DNA of 64,000 nt from NCBI GenBank assembly GCA_031399065.1, contig JANNOM010000022.1, positions 1-64,000 of the forward strand, written 5' to 3'. Below, piece after piece: positions 54,591 to 62,214 of the stretch. Source of the DNA: JADCRZ01 sp031399065 (GTDB lineage Bacteria > Bacteroidota > Bacteroidia > Chitinophagales > Chitinophagaceae). Within the stretch, counting starts at the first letter, position 1. Every line of letters begins with the position of its first letter. The position numbers and the translations under genes were made by a program. Below the pieces are notes generated by a model. It did not search any database. It saw only the letters and a program-made list of their open reading frames with translations, and was not told where the DNA came from.

Positions 54591-54690
54591 GGCAAGTCTT
54601 ATACGACCAGCTCCTGCTGAACTCCCCCAGGGTCGGAAGACAGCAAGGGTAAGCGGTTGAGCGGTGCGATGTAAGTAACTTGCCTTTTTT
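54591..54690 (+). ncRNA. ffs: SRP RNA (bacterial small type, 4.5S-like)
   Basis: The region around 54621-54660 contains the conserved domain IV: CAGGGT, the GGAAG apical tetraloop segment CGGAAGACAGCA, and AAGGGTAAG. The 5' end GGCAAGT pairs with ACTTGCC at 54679-54685, closing a rod-shaped hairpin that also serves as the terminator with its T run. Relative to the common GGCCGGAAGG form, the tetraloop stem carries a C-G to U-A covariation. It is the RNA core of the signal recognition particle. Confidence 0.9.
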
Positions 54691-54717
54691 TATTACTATT
54701 ATCTTCAAATATATAAC

Positions 54718-55368
54718 ATGAAGTTTTTTATAGACACAGCCAATCTTGCACAGATCAAGGAAGCAAACGACCTCGGAATCCTTGATGGCGTTACCACCAA
54801 CCCTTCACTGATGGCCAAAGAGGGCATTAAAGGAGAGGAGGCCATCACCAATCATTACAAAGCCATTTGTGAAATGGTGGATGGTGATATCAGCGCGGAA
54901 GTACTGGGTACTACGTTTGACGGCATCGTGGAAGAAGGAAAAAAACTGGCGGCTATTCACCCGAATATTATTGTAAAAGTGCCGATGATCAAGGACGGCG
55001 TAAAAGCCATCAAATGGTTTACCGATAATGGCATCAAGACCAATTGCACCCTGGTATTCAGTGCAGGGCAGGCCATCCTGGCGGCAAAAGCCGGCGCTGC
55101 TTACGTGTCTCCTTTTATAGGACGCATAGACGACAGCAACTGGGACGGGGTAGAACTGATCGCACAGATATCGCGCATCTATAAATTACAGGGTTATAAA
55201 ACAGAAATCCTGGCAGCATCTATCCGTACTGCCCTGCACATCGTAAAGTGTGCGGAAGCAGGAGCAGACGTTTGTACCTGCCCGCTGGAACCTATTCTCG
55301 GACTGCTGAAACACCCACTTACCGATATCGGCCTGGCCAAGTTCCTGGAAGATGCTAAAAAGATGTAA
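54718..55368 (+). CDS. Fructose-6-phosphate aldolase / TalC-type transaldolase
   Basis: A 216-aa TIM-barrel enzyme (MKFFIDTANLAQIKEANDLGILDGVTTNPSLMAKEG) with the Schiff-base lysine Lys87 in NIIVKVPM. The short form is shared by fructose-6-phosphate aldolases and small transaldolases, which sequence inspection alone cannot separate. It starts 28 bp after the SRP RNA terminator run and ends just before the hisG attenuator promoter, which reuses the T run after its stop. Confidence 0.9.
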   Translation: MKFFIDTANLAQIKEANDLGILDGVTTNPSLMAKEGIKGEEAITNHYKAICEMVDGDISAEVLGTTFDGIVEEGKKLAAIHPNIIVKVPMIKDGVKAIKWFTDNGIKTNCTLVFSAGQAILAAKAGAAYVSPFIGRIDDSNWDGVELIAQISRIYKLQGYKTEILAASIRTALHIVKCAEAGADVCTCPLEPILGLLKHPLTDIGLAKFLEDAKKM

Positions 55369-55377
55369 CAATATTTT

Positions 55378-55408
55378 TTTGGAAGCAACCCGGTTTCCCT
55401 TTACTTTG
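55378..55408 (+). promoter_or_regulatory. Promoter of the his leader
   Basis: TTTG at 55378-55381, a 19-bp gap, then TTACTTTG at 55401-55408 (one mismatch to TAnnTTTG). The expected start near 55414 is about 4 nt before the leader ATG. Confidence 0.65.
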
Positions 55409-55417
55409 CACATCAAT

Positions 55418-55474
55418 ATGAATACAAACATACATATCCATCATCATCATTACCTGCATATAGGTAAGCTGTGA
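55418..55474 (+). CDS. Histidine leader peptide of the his attenuator
   Basis: An 18-residue ORF (MNTNIHIHHHHYLHIGKL) with six His, including four in a row. Its last codons contain GGTAAGC (55463-55469), complementary to GCTTACC (55506-55512) in the 5' arm of the terminator before hisG. Stalling at the His run would free GGTAAGC to form an antiterminator; reading through to the stop would cover it. This is the logic of enterobacterial hisL. Length and His run are comparable. Confidence 0.92.
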   Translation: MNTNIHIHHHHYLHIGKL

Positions 55475-55500
55475 TGTTTTGTGTTGAATAATAGGACATT

Positions 55501-55530
55501 AAAAGGCTTACCGGAGGGTAGGCCTTTTTT
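55501..55530 (+). terminator. Attenuator terminator before hisG
   Basis: A 12-bp stem (AAAAGGCTTACC at 55501-55512 with GGTAGGCCTTTT at 55517-55528, one G-U pair) has a GGAG loop and the T run to 55530. It ends 16 nt before the hisG ATG. Confidence 0.9.
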
Positions 55531-55546
55531 ATTTAAAAAGTACAAT

Positions 55547-56401
55547 ATGATATTACGGTTAGCTATACAGAAGTCGGGCCGCCTGCACGATGATTCTATT
55601 AAATTATTAAAAGAATGCGGCATCGATATTTCCAATGGCGTCAATAAATTAAAAGCGGAAGCGACCAATTTTCCTCTGGAAGTTTTTTTTCTCCGCGATG
55701 ATGATATACCGCAGTACGTAGAAGACGGCGTGGCCGATATCGGCTTCGTGGGAGAGAACGTTGTATACGAAAAGGAAAAGGAAGTGGTAGTCGTGGAAAA
55801 ATTGGGTTATGGTAAATGCCGGCTCAGCATAGCGGTAGGAAGAAATGAAAAGTACGATTCTGTACATTACCTGGATAACCGTAAAATTGCCACCAGCTAC
55901 CCGGTGATCGTAGCAGAGTTTTTGAAAAAGCATCATATCAATGCGGAAATTCATGAAATCAGCGGATCGGTGGAAATAGCGCCGGGTATCGGACTGGCAG
56001 ATGCTATTTGTGATCTTGTCAGCAGCGGGTCCACGCTTTTTATGAATGGTCTGAAAGAAGTAGAGACGATCCTGCAATCACAGGCCGTGCTGATCCGCAA
56101 TCCTGCCCTGGACGAAGAACAGTTAAAAATACTCAACAAGCTACTTTTCCGCATACAGTCTGTTAAGAAGGCAAAGAATACCAAATACATATTACTGAAT
56201 GCGCCCAATGAAAACCTGGAAAATATAATCGGTCTGCTTCCGGGAATGAAGAGCCCTACGGTGCTACCTCTTGCCGAGGCGGGCTGGAGCAGCGTACACA
56301 GCGTACTCAACGAAAATGATTTCTGGGAAATTATTGAAAAATTAAAAGATGCCGGTGCGCAGGGCATACTTGTAATACCAATTGAAAAGATGATTATCTA
56401 A
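55547..56401 (+). CDS. hisG: ATP phosphoribosyltransferase, long form
   Basis: A 284-aa enzyme for the first step of histidine synthesis. The catalytic domain contains LRLAIQKSGRLHDDSIKLL at the start and DAICDLVSSGSTLFMNGL (PRPP loop region). The C-terminal ACT-like domain (about 210-284, SPTVLPLAEAGWSSVHSVL) marks the long, homohexameric form that histidine inhibits. The start is the ATG at 55547 (MILRLAIQ); an in-frame start at 55481 would run through the attenuator. Confidence 0.95.
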   Translation: MILRLAIQKSGRLHDDSIKLLKECGIDISNGVNKLKAEATNFPLEVFFLRDDDIPQYVEDGVADIGFVGENVVYEKEKEVVVVEKLGYGKCRLSIAVGRNEKYDSVHYLDNRKIATSYPVIVAEFLKKHHINAEIHEISGSVEIAPGIGLADAICDLVSSGSTLFMNGLKEVETILQSQAVLIRNPALDEEQLKILNKLLFRIQSVKKAKNTKYILLNAPNENLENIIGLLPGMKSPTVLPLAEAGWSSVHSVLNENDFWEIIEKLKDAGAQGILVIPIEKMII

Positions 56402-56412
56402 CACAAGCACGT

Positions 56413-57684
56413 ATGCAGATAATAAAACATCCTCCAAGAAGTGACTGGAAAAAAATTCTTCAACGCCCGGCGATGGATACTTCGTCGCTGGAATCAAGTG
56501 TTTCCAACATTCTGAAAGAAGTGAAGGCGAATGGCGATGAAGCCGTACGCCGGTTTTCGCTCATGTTCGATAAAGTATCCCTTTCCACTTTGGAAGTAAC
56601 GTCTTCCGAAATAACGGAAGCCGTGGAGCAGGTACCGGAAGAACTGAAACAGGCCATATTGCAGGCAAAGGCCAATATAGAATGTTTTCATACACGGCAG
56701 GTATTGGCTGTGGACATGATAGAGACAATGCCTGGCGTTAAATGCTGGCGAAAAAATGTACCGATCGAAAAAGTAGGATTATATATACCGGGCGGCACTG
56801 CCCCGCTTTTTTCCACCATACTTATGCTGGGCATACCGGCAAAGATCGCGGGCTGCAGCGATATTATTTTATGCTCGCCACCGGGAAAAGAAGGCCGTAT
56901 TCATCCTGCAATATTGTATACTGCTCAACTGGTGGGTGTTACTAAAATATTTAAGGCAGGAGGTGCACAGGCTATTGCCGCTATGGCCTACGGTACGGAT
57001 ATAATACCACAGGTGTTCAAGATATTCGGACCGGGCAACCAGTACGTTACTGCCGCCAAACTACTGGTACAGAAGGATGGTACGGCCATCGACATGCCGG
57101 CCGGTCCCAGTGAAGTGGCTGTATATGCAGACAATACTGCGAATGCCGTTTTTGTGGCAGCCGACCTGCTAAGCCAGGCCGAACATGGTGCCGACAGCCA
57201 GGTGTTGCTGGTAACGGTTAATGAAATACTTGTGAAGGATCTACTGACCGAACTGGAAAAACAGCTCGATGCACTACCCCGTAAAGAACTGGCCGCACAG
57301 GCACTGAAGAATAGCCGGATCATACTGGTGGAGAATGAAGAAACAGCTTTAGATTTATTAAACGAATACGCTGCAGAACACCTGATACTGGCATGCGCAT
57401 ACCCGGAGCGGATGGCAGAAAAAGTGGTAAATGCCGGTTCCGTTTTCCTGGGTCATTATTCGCCGGAAAGTGTGGGTGACTATGCCAGCGGCACCAACCA
57501 CACCTTGCCCACAAACGGGTATGCACGGTCTTATAGTGGCGTAAGTGTGGATAGCTTTGTAAAGAAAGTTACCTTTCAGCAACTGACGCGGGAAGGGTTG
57601 CAGGCCATTGGTGGCGCGGTGGAGCGCATGGCAAAGGCGGAAGGACTCGATGCCCATGCCAATGCGGTAAGTATCCGGTTGTAA
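56413..57684 (+). CDS. hisD: Histidinol dehydrogenase
   Basis: A 423-aa zinc enzyme performing the last two oxidations to histidine. Motifs: IPGGTAPLFSTILMLGIPAKIAGC, GGAQAIAAMAYGT, GPGNQYVTAAKLL, AEHGADSQ (zinc and base residues) and the YASGTNHTLPTNGYAR segment near the C terminus. It begins 11 bp after hisG. Confidence 0.96.
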   Translation: MQIIKHPPRSDWKKILQRPAMDTSSLESSVSNILKEVKANGDEAVRRFSLMFDKVSLSTLEVTSSEITEAVEQVPEELKQAILQAKANIECFHTRQVLAVDMIETMPGVKCWRKNVPIEKVGLYIPGGTAPLFSTILMLGIPAKIAGCSDIILCSPPGKEGRIHPAILYTAQLVGVTKIFKAGGAQAIAAMAYGTDIIPQVFKIFGPGNQYVTAAKLLVQKDGTAIDMPAGPSEVAVYADNTANAVFVAADLLSQAEHGADSQVLLVTVNEILVKDLLTELEKQLDALPRKELAAQALKNSRIILVENEETALDLLNEYAAEHLILACAYPERMAEKVVNAGSVFLGHYSPESVGDYASGTNHTLPTNGYARSYSGVSVDSFVKKVTFQQLTREGLQAIGGAVERMAKAEGLDAHANAVSIRL

Positions 57685-57708
57685 TGCTTGTTAAAATAAG
57701 AATACATC

Positions 57709-58752
57709 ATGTTCAATCTTGACAGTCTCTTAAGAGAAAATATAAAAAAACTCGTTCCTTATTCATCTGCCCGCGATGAATTTAAAGGCGATGCCAGCAT
57801 ATTCCTCGATGCCAATGAAAACAGCTATGGCTCTCCACTGATAAAATGGTACAATCGTTACCCCGACCCGACGCAATGGAAGGTAAAAGAAAAACTGAGC
57901 GAAATAAAAACGGTGCCGCCAAATAATATCTTCCTGGGTAATGGCAGCGATGAATGTATTGATATCCTTTTCCGCTCTTTCTGTGATCCCGGTAAAGACA
58001 ATGTAATTATAGTGCCGCCTACTTATGGTATGTATGAAGTAAGCGCAGGCATCAACGATGTGGCTGTTAAGAAAGTGCCACTTACACCCGATTTTCAATT
58101 GAACCTGGAAGCTGTAGAATCAGCGGTAGACGATCATACTAAGATGGTGTTTCTTTGTTCGCCCAATAATCCCACCGGCAACTCGCTTAATAGGGAAGAT
58201 GTGGAGATGGTACTTAATAATTATTTCGGACTGGTAGTGATAGATGAAGCCTATATCAATTTCAGCCGTCATCGTTCCTTCCTGCAGGAGTTGAAAGAGT
58301 ATCCTAACCTGGTAGTGTTGCAGACCCTGTCCAAGGCCTGGGGACTTGCCGCCCTGAGAGTAGGTATGGCGTTTGCTTCGGAAGAAATTATACGGGTCAT
58401 GAATAAAGTGAAGCCGCCTTATAATATCAATCAGCCTTCGCAGGAGCTGGCCTTAAAAGCACTGGAAGAAGTGGGCATGGTAAACGATATGATCCGGGAG
58501 ATCGTAAAGGAAAGAGGTGCCCTGGTGCAGGCACTGAAAGAAATACCTTTCGTGGAAAAAATATACCCCAGCGATGCCAATTTCCTGCTGGTGAAAGTTA
58601 GTGATGCGAACATAATTTATAATGCCTTGCTTCAAAAAGGAATCGTGGTCAGGGACAGAAGCAAAGTAGCATTATGCGAAGGCTGCCTCCGCGTTACCGT
58701 GGGAACCGAAAAAGAGAATAAAGAACTTATCACAGCACTCCGTTCAATTTAA
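57709..58752 (+). CDS. hisC: Histidinol-phosphate aminotransferase
   Basis: A 347-aa fold-type I PLP enzyme (LDANENSYGSP, NIFLGNGSDECID, FLCSPNNPTGN, and the PLP lysine in TLSKAWGLAALRVG). It converts imidazole acetol phosphate to histidinol phosphate. Length is typical for HisC. It is followed 12 bp later by hisB. Confidence 0.94.
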   Translation: MFNLDSLLRENIKKLVPYSSARDEFKGDASIFLDANENSYGSPLIKWYNRYPDPTQWKVKEKLSEIKTVPPNNIFLGNGSDECIDILFRSFCDPGKDNVIIVPPTYGMYEVSAGINDVAVKKVPLTPDFQLNLEAVESAVDDHTKMVFLCSPNNPTGNSLNREDVEMVLNNYFGLVVIDEAYINFSRHRSFLQELKEYPNLVVLQTLSKAWGLAALRVGMAFASEEIIRVMNKVKPPYNINQPSQELALKALEEVGMVNDMIREIVKERGALVQALKEIPFVEKIYPSDANFLLVKVSDANIIYNALLQKGIVVRDRSKVALCEGCLRVTVGTEKENKELITALRSI

Positions 58753-58764
58753 ACGTACCGCAAT

Positions 58765-59907
58765 ATGAAACGTATACTTTTTATAGACAGGGATGGAACA
58801 CTTATCAATGAAGCACCGCCTACTTACCAGCTTGACTCCTTCGATAAACTTACTTTTTATCCCCGTATGTTCGAATACATGGGTAAAATAGCCCGCGAAC
58901 TGGATTACGAGCTCGTGATGATCACCAACCAGGATGGGCTTGGAACTGCGACATTTCCCGAAGATAGCTTCTGGCCTTTGCACAACCTGGTGATGAAAAG
59001 CCTGGAGGGAGAGGGTATCCATTTCGATACGGTATTGATCGATAAAACCTTTGCCGCCGAAAACGCACCTACCCGTAAGCCAAATATTGGTTTATGTACA
59101 CCTTACTTCGACCAGGAAAAATATGACCTCGTCAATTCTTTTGTAATTGGTGATCGCATTACCGATGTGCAACTCGCTAAAAATCTGGGCTGCAAAGCCA
59201 TCTGGCTAAACCAGGACTCCTCCCTGGGCAGCAGTGAAATAAAGGATACGGCAGACGAGCTCCGTAAGAACACCGTAGCCCTTGAAACGACTGAATGGAG
59301 CAGGGTCTACGAATTCCTTAAACTCGGGTTGAGAAAAGTAACGCACCAGCGGAATACCAACGAGACAAAGATTAGTATCGAGCTGAATATGGATGGTGAT
59401 GGCAAGTCCTCCGTTTCAACCGGGCTCGGTTTTTTCGATCACATGCTCGACCAGATAGCCAGGCATGGTAAAATAGATATGACGGTTATTACTAAAGGTG
59501 ATCTTCACATAGATGAACACCATACCATTGAAGACACCGGTATAGCACTCGGAGAAGCGTTTGCTATTGCCCTTGCCGATAAGCGGGGAATGGAGCGCTA
59601 TGGATTCGCATTGCCTATGGACGAAGCGGAGGCGAAAGTGCTGATCGATTTCGGTGGCCGCAACTGGCTGGTATGGAATGCTTCGTTTAAAAGGGAACGC
59701 ATAGGCGAAATGCCCACGGAAATGTTTTTCCACTTCTTTAAATCGTTCAGCGATGCGGCAAAATGCAATCTTAATATAGAATGCCATGGCGATAACGAAC
59801 ACCATAAGATCGAAGCCATTTTTAAAGCATTTGCCAAAGCGATCAGGATGGCGGTACGGAGAGACCCGGTGAGCAACTACCTGCCTTCTACCAAAGGGCT
59901 GCTTTAG
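58765..59907 (+). CDS. hisB: Bifunctional histidinol phosphatase / imidazoleglycerol-phosphate dehydratase
   Basis: A 380-aa fusion. Residues about 1-170 are a HAD-type histidinol phosphatase (FIDRDGTL motif near residue 5; FVIGDRITDVQLA as HAD motif IV). Residues about 190-380 are the dehydratase (GLGFFDHMLDQIARHG, DEHHTIEDTGIALGEA, GDNEHHKIEAIFKAF with the metal-binding His pairs). The fused form is known from enterobacteria and Bacteroidota. It is the last his gene here: hisH, hisA, hisF and hisI do not follow, and the trp leader begins 115 bp downstream. Confidence 0.95.
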   Translation: MKRILFIDRDGTLINEAPPTYQLDSFDKLTFYPRMFEYMGKIARELDYELVMITNQDGLGTATFPEDSFWPLHNLVMKSLEGEGIHFDTVLIDKTFAAENAPTRKPNIGLCTPYFDQEKYDLVNSFVIGDRITDVQLAKNLGCKAIWLNQDSSLGSSEIKDTADELRKNTVALETTEWSRVYEFLKLGLRKVTHQRNTNETKISIELNMDGDGKSSVSTGLGFFDHMLDQIARHGKIDMTVITKGDLHIDEHHTIEDTGIALGEAFAIALADKRGMERYGFALPMDEAEAKVLIDFGGRNWLVWNASFKRERIGEMPTEMFFHFFKSFSDAAKCNLNIECHGDNEHHKIEAIFKAFAKAIRMAVRRDPVSNYLPSTKGLL

Positions 59908-59941
59908 ATATAATGAAATTGAGTGATGCACTTTAGACATG

Positions 59942-59953
59942 CATAACGTTATG
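59942..59953. promoter_or_regulatory. Perfect 12-bp palindrome upstream of the trp leader promoter
   Basis: CATAACGTTATG is a perfect palindrome 31 bp upstream of the trp promoter's -33 element and 35 bp after hisB. It could be an operator for a dimeric regulator, but no copies are known to me elsewhere in the window. Confidence 0.3.
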
Positions 59954-59984
59954 TAAAAAGATTAAATTTATAAGAGAAGAAAAA

Positions 59985-60016
59985 TTTGCTTTTTCCAAGT
60001 TTCCCCCACATCTTTG
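59985..60016 (+). promoter_or_regulatory. Promoter of the trp leader
   Basis: TTTG at 59985-59988, a 20-bp gap, then CATCTTTG at 60009-60016 (one mismatch to TAnnTTTG). The expected start near 60022 is 1 nt before the leader ATG. Confidence 0.65.
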
Positions 60017-60022
60017 CATTTA

Positions 60023-60085
60023 ATGATATCAAAAATTCAAAATATTCAGTGGTGGTGGCATATCAACCTTAAACGGGGCAGGTAA
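60023..60085 (+). CDS. Tryptophan leader peptide of the trp attenuator
   Basis: A 20-residue ORF with three consecutive Trp codons (residues 10-12, context QWWWH; TGG at 60050-60058). Trp is the rarest residue, so this run is strong evidence. The last codons contain CGGGGC (60074-60079), complementary to GCCCCG (60113-60118) in the terminator arm, giving an antiterminator when the ribosome stalls at the Trp codons. This is the architecture of E. coli trpL. It shares the first residues MIS with the pheA leader. Confidence 0.93.
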   Translation: MISKIQNIQWWWHINLKRGR

Positions 60086-60112
60086 TGCTATGTTATTGTA
60101 TTACTATATCGG

Positions 60113-60138
60113 GCCCCGGTTTATCCGGGGCTTTTTTT
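60113..60138 (+). terminator. Attenuator terminator before trpE
   Basis: A perfect 7-bp GC-rich stem (GCCCCGG at 60113-60119 with CCGGGGC at 60125-60131) has a TTTAT loop and seven T. It ends 56 bp before the trpE ATG. Confidence 0.9.
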
Positions 60139-60194
60139 ATTCAATGAATTGATTGATGAACTGATTACTGAACTGACCCGTTATTCGACTTTGT

Positions 60195-61625
60195 ATGAAG
60201 AAAATACCGTTGCGGACAAATTGTAAAAAAATGCTGGCAGACCTGTTTACGCCGGTAAGCATCTATCTCCGTGTGAGAGACCGGTTCCGGGATACGATCC
60301 TGCTGGAAAGTACGGATCACCATGTATCCGAAAACAGCTTCTCTTTTATCTGCATTAATGCCATCGCCGGTATGGAAGTGAGTTCCACCAGTACGATAGA
60401 ATTTAAATTGCCAAACGAACGCCCTGAAAAAATCGCTATCAAAGAACCCAGCGAGGCACCGGAACTGCTATGGAATTTCATGCAGCGGTTCGAAGTAGAG
60501 GAAAGCGTCCGGGAAGCGCGGTATGCGCAGGGATTGTTCGGGTATACCACTTTTGACGCCGTGCAGTTTTTCGACTCTGTAACGTTTGCAGTAAAGCCGG
60601 TATCGCCGGAGAATAAAAAGAACGATTCTTCCATACCGCTCATGCGATATCGTCTTTATCAATATGTGATCGCCATCAATCATTTTAAGGATGAACTATT
60701 TATCTGCGAGAATATTGTTAAAGGAATGGACTCTGATATAGATGCGGTGGAAAGTCTTATCAAAAGTAAAGATGTACCGGTGTTTCCATTCAAGGCTTCC
60801 GGGAACGAGACTTCCAATATGCCCGATGAGCAATACCGGGACATGGTAAAAAAGGGTATTCAAAGCTGTATGCGCGGCGATGTTTTTCAGATCGTTTTAA
60901 GCCGCAGATTTCAGCGGTCGTTTACAGGCGATGAATTTAATGTGTACCGGGCTTTGCGCAGTATCAATCCCTCTCCTTACCTTTTTTACTTCGATTACGG
61001 CGATTATAAATTGATCGGCTCCAGTCCCGAAAGTCAGTTGATCGTTGCCAAAGGAAAAGCCATCGTGCATCCCATAGCCGGAACGGTGCGCAGAACGGGA
61101 GACGATGCCATCGACGAGCAGTTGGCAGGTCAGTTGATAGCTGACCCCAAAGAAAATGCGGAGCATGTAATGCTGGTGGATCTTGCCCGTAATGATCTGA
61201 GCCGTCTCTGTGAAGAGGTGGTGGTAGAGAGTTATCGTAAAGTAAATTATTACAGTCATGTAATACACCTGGTAAGCGAAGTAACAGGTAAAGTAACACC
61301 GGGCAGCAACCCGTTTCAACTGATGGCATCCACCTTTCCGGCAGGAACGTTAAGCGGAGCCCCCAAGTTCAAAGCTATGCAACTGATCGATCAGTACGAA
61401 CCTACATCGCGCAGTTATTACGGTGGTGCCATAGGCTTTATGGGGTTCGACGGAAGCTGTAATCATGCAATCATGATCAGGACTTTTCTTAGCCGTAACA
61501 ATACCCTGGTATACCAGGCCGGTGCCGGCGTGGTAGCCGCCTCGCAACCGGAAAATGAACTGCAGGAAGTGAATAATAAACTCAATGCACTTAAAAATGC
61601 GATTGAACTGGCTCAAACTATTTAA
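60195..61625 (+). CDS. trpE: Anthranilate synthase component I
   Basis: A 476-aa subunit that makes anthranilate from chorismate. The N-terminal LLES motif (TILLESTD, near residue 37) is part of the tryptophan feedback site, so the enzyme is probably Trp-inhibited. The catalytic domain has LIGSSPESQLIVAKGKAIVHPIAGT, DLARNDLSRLCE, TFPAGTLSGAPKFKAM and GAIGFMGFDGSCNHAIMIRTF. It is followed by trpG after 2 bp. Confidence 0.95.
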   Translation: MKKIPLRTNCKKMLADLFTPVSIYLRVRDRFRDTILLESTDHHVSENSFSFICINAIAGMEVSSTSTIEFKLPNERPEKIAIKEPSEAPELLWNFMQRFEVEESVREARYAQGLFGYTTFDAVQFFDSVTFAVKPVSPENKKNDSSIPLMRYRLYQYVIAINHFKDELFICENIVKGMDSDIDAVESLIKSKDVPVFPFKASGNETSNMPDEQYRDMVKKGIQSCMRGDVFQIVLSRRFQRSFTGDEFNVYRALRSINPSPYLFYFDYGDYKLIGSSPESQLIVAKGKAIVHPIAGTVRRTGDDAIDEQLAGQLIADPKENAEHVMLVDLARNDLSRLCEEVVVESYRKVNYYSHVIHLVSEVTGKVTPGSNPFQLMASTFPAGTLSGAPKFKAMQLIDQYEPTSRSYYGGAIGFMGFDGSCNHAIMIRTFLSRNNTLVYQAGAGVVAASQPENELQEVNNKLNALKNAIELAQTI

Positions 61626-61627
61626 TT

Positions 61628-62209
61628 ATGAAGATCCTCGTTTTCGATAACTACGATTCATTTACTTATAACCTGGTACACCTGGTGGAAAAGATCATTC
61701 ATGGTAAAGTGGAGGTGCACCGCAACGATCAGATTCCGCTGGAAAAGATAAAAGACTATGATAAGATCATCCTGTCGCCCGGACCAGGCATTCCGGAGGA
61801 AGCGGGCCTGTTATTACCGCTTATTAAAGAATACGCGGCGTCCAAATCGATCCTCGGTGTTTGCCTGGGCCATCAGGCCATAGGCCAGGCTTTCGGCGGC
61901 ACGCTGGTGAACCTGAGCACGGTATATCATGGCATTGCCACCCCCGTAACTGTATTTAAAAAACGCGGCGTTGTAAAGACGGATCTTTTCGCCGGACTGC
62001 CTGAAGTACTGGAAGTGGGGCGTTATCATAGCTGGGTAATTGCACGGGAGGGTTTTCCGGAAACACTGGAAGTAACGGCCGAAGACGCCAGCGGATACAT
62101 CATGGCTTTGCAAAGCAGGCAATATGATGTACAGGGAGTGCAGTTTCACCCGGAGAGTGTATTGACGCCACAGGGGGAAACCATTATTCGTAACTGGTTA
62201 AAGCAATAA
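61628..62209 (+). CDS. trpG: Anthranilate synthase glutaminase component II
   Basis: A 193-aa class I glutamine amidotransferase with nucleophile Cys79 in GVCLGHQAIGQAFGG, and a His/Glu pair in QFHPESVLT near residue 177. SPGPGIPEEAG is the oxyanion strand region. It is not fused to trpD. Five bases separate it from trpD. Confidence 0.95.
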   Translation: MKILVFDNYDSFTYNLVHLVEKIIHGKVEVHRNDQIPLEKIKDYDKIILSPGPGIPEEAGLLLPLIKEYAASKSILGVCLGHQAIGQAFGGTLVNLSTVYHGIATPVTVFKKRGVVKTDLFAGLPEVLEVGRYHSWVIAREGFPETLEVTAEDASGYIMALQSRQYDVQGVQFHPESVLTPQGETIIRNWLKQ

Positions 62210-62214
62210 ACTGC

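Noticed and set aside
55481..55546. N-terminal extension of hisG
   Set aside because: It would read through the attenuator terminator and adds 22 residues unrelated to HisG.
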